NCBI RefSeq assembly: GCF_027563345.1
Contig: NZ_JAMKBK010000001.1
Origin: Psychrobacillus psychrodurans
GTDB taxonomy: Bacteria > Bacillota > Bacilli > Bacillales_A > Planococcaceae
Strand: one strand, 5' to 3'
DNA length: 64,000 nucleotides
Shown: positions 63,930 through 64,000 of the stretch, piece by piece
Layout of the letters: the number at the start of each line of letters is the position of its first letter
How positions within the stretch are numbered: position 1 is the first letter of the stretch
Notes under the pieces: generated by a model
What the model was told of the DNA's origin: nothing
Seen by the model: only the letters and a program-made list of their open reading frames with translations
Databases searched by the model: none
Program-made: the position numbers and the translations under genes

Positions 63930-64000
63930 TTTTGCAAAACTGCTGACGCTTTTTGTTCGGGCGTATAGGGTTTTGCCCCGGTCGCATAGGACTAAATGAT
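63930..64000. other. GC-richer sequence at the right edge, cut by the window
   Basis: The stretch contains CGGGCGTATAGGG...CCCCGGTCGCATAGG, much richer in G and C than the flanking DNA and with self-complementary CGGGC/GCCCCG parts. It may be the start of another dispersed repeat. Too little is visible to say more. Confidence 0.3.

Overview
The window is AT-rich DNA with strong AGGAGG-type ribosome binding sites, ComK, an eps-type polysaccharide locus, SbsC-type S-layer anchoring domains and an LPXTG wall protein. Together these point to a Gram-positive member of the Bacillales. The dispersed intergenic repeats and the mix of genes recall Planococcaceae such as Psychrobacillus or Lysinibacillus relatives; that genus-level guess is inference. 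No rRNA, tRNA, CRISPR array, phage or complete transposase gene was found.

Layout. (1) 1-11.3 kb, cell surface: the 3' part of a large LPXTG adhesin with Cna_B repeats and a Gly-X-Pro stalk, a secreted transglutaminase-like protein, an SH3/glucosaminidase autolysin, a small secreted protein, an SbsC-domain protein with a decayed partial copy beside it, and a membrane-anchored protein. (2) 11.4-24.1 kb, exopolysaccharide synthesis: chain-length regulator, BY-kinase, PHP-type phosphatase, flippase, polymerase, a glucuronyl C5-epimerase-like protein, two GT4 transferases, and the dehydratase/aminotransferase/acetyltransferase/phosphosugar-transferase set expected to make and load N,N'-diacetylbacillosamine. 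(3) 24.4-28.4 kb: VanZ-like protein, MacB-type ABC exporter, a zinc-ribbon microprotein and a DUF2599 secreted protein. (4) 28.8-38.8 kb, uronate catabolism: an IclR regulator diverges from kduI, a hydroxyacid dehydrogenase, a TRAP transporter, a zinc dehydrogenase, two kduD paralogues, kdgK and kdgA. (5) 39.2-43.4 kb, minus strand: AcoR-like sensor fused to PAS-GGDEF-EAL, then a thiamine-diphosphate enzyme and a CMD-family protein. (6) 44.0-48.4 kb: a sigma factor, ComK, and an SbsC-anchored 5'-nucleotidase/cyclic phosphodiesterase. (7) 48.9-63.9 kb, a second glycan locus: deacetylase-like protein, DegT aminotransferase, propeller protein, alpha/beta hydrolase, GntR regulator fused to a sugar-binding-protein domain, cytosolic heparinase II/III-type lyase, YesL protein, and an LplB/LplC/lipoprotein ABC importer.

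How it fits together. Regions 4 and 7 read as one uronan-scavenging programme. The ABC system would import oligosaccharides, the lyase (no signal peptide) would release unsaturated uronates in the cytosol, and KduI-KduD-KdgK-KdgA would take them to pyruvate and glyceraldehyde-3-phosphate. Region 7 carries three related palindromes, two of them placed just after promoter -10 boxes, consistent with control by the GntR fusion. The kdu operon has its own palindrome at the start site, consistent with IclR control.

Two families of small dispersed repeats run through the window. One is MITE-like, with TCAATTTCATAA termini; the other is REP-like (GTCCCTGTGTAGGAAAC). Copies abut gene ends closely enough to supply the stop codons of three genes. 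Two genes appear to start at AUU. No single region is certain to be a new system; the strongest candidate is the set of uncharacterised genes in region 7.
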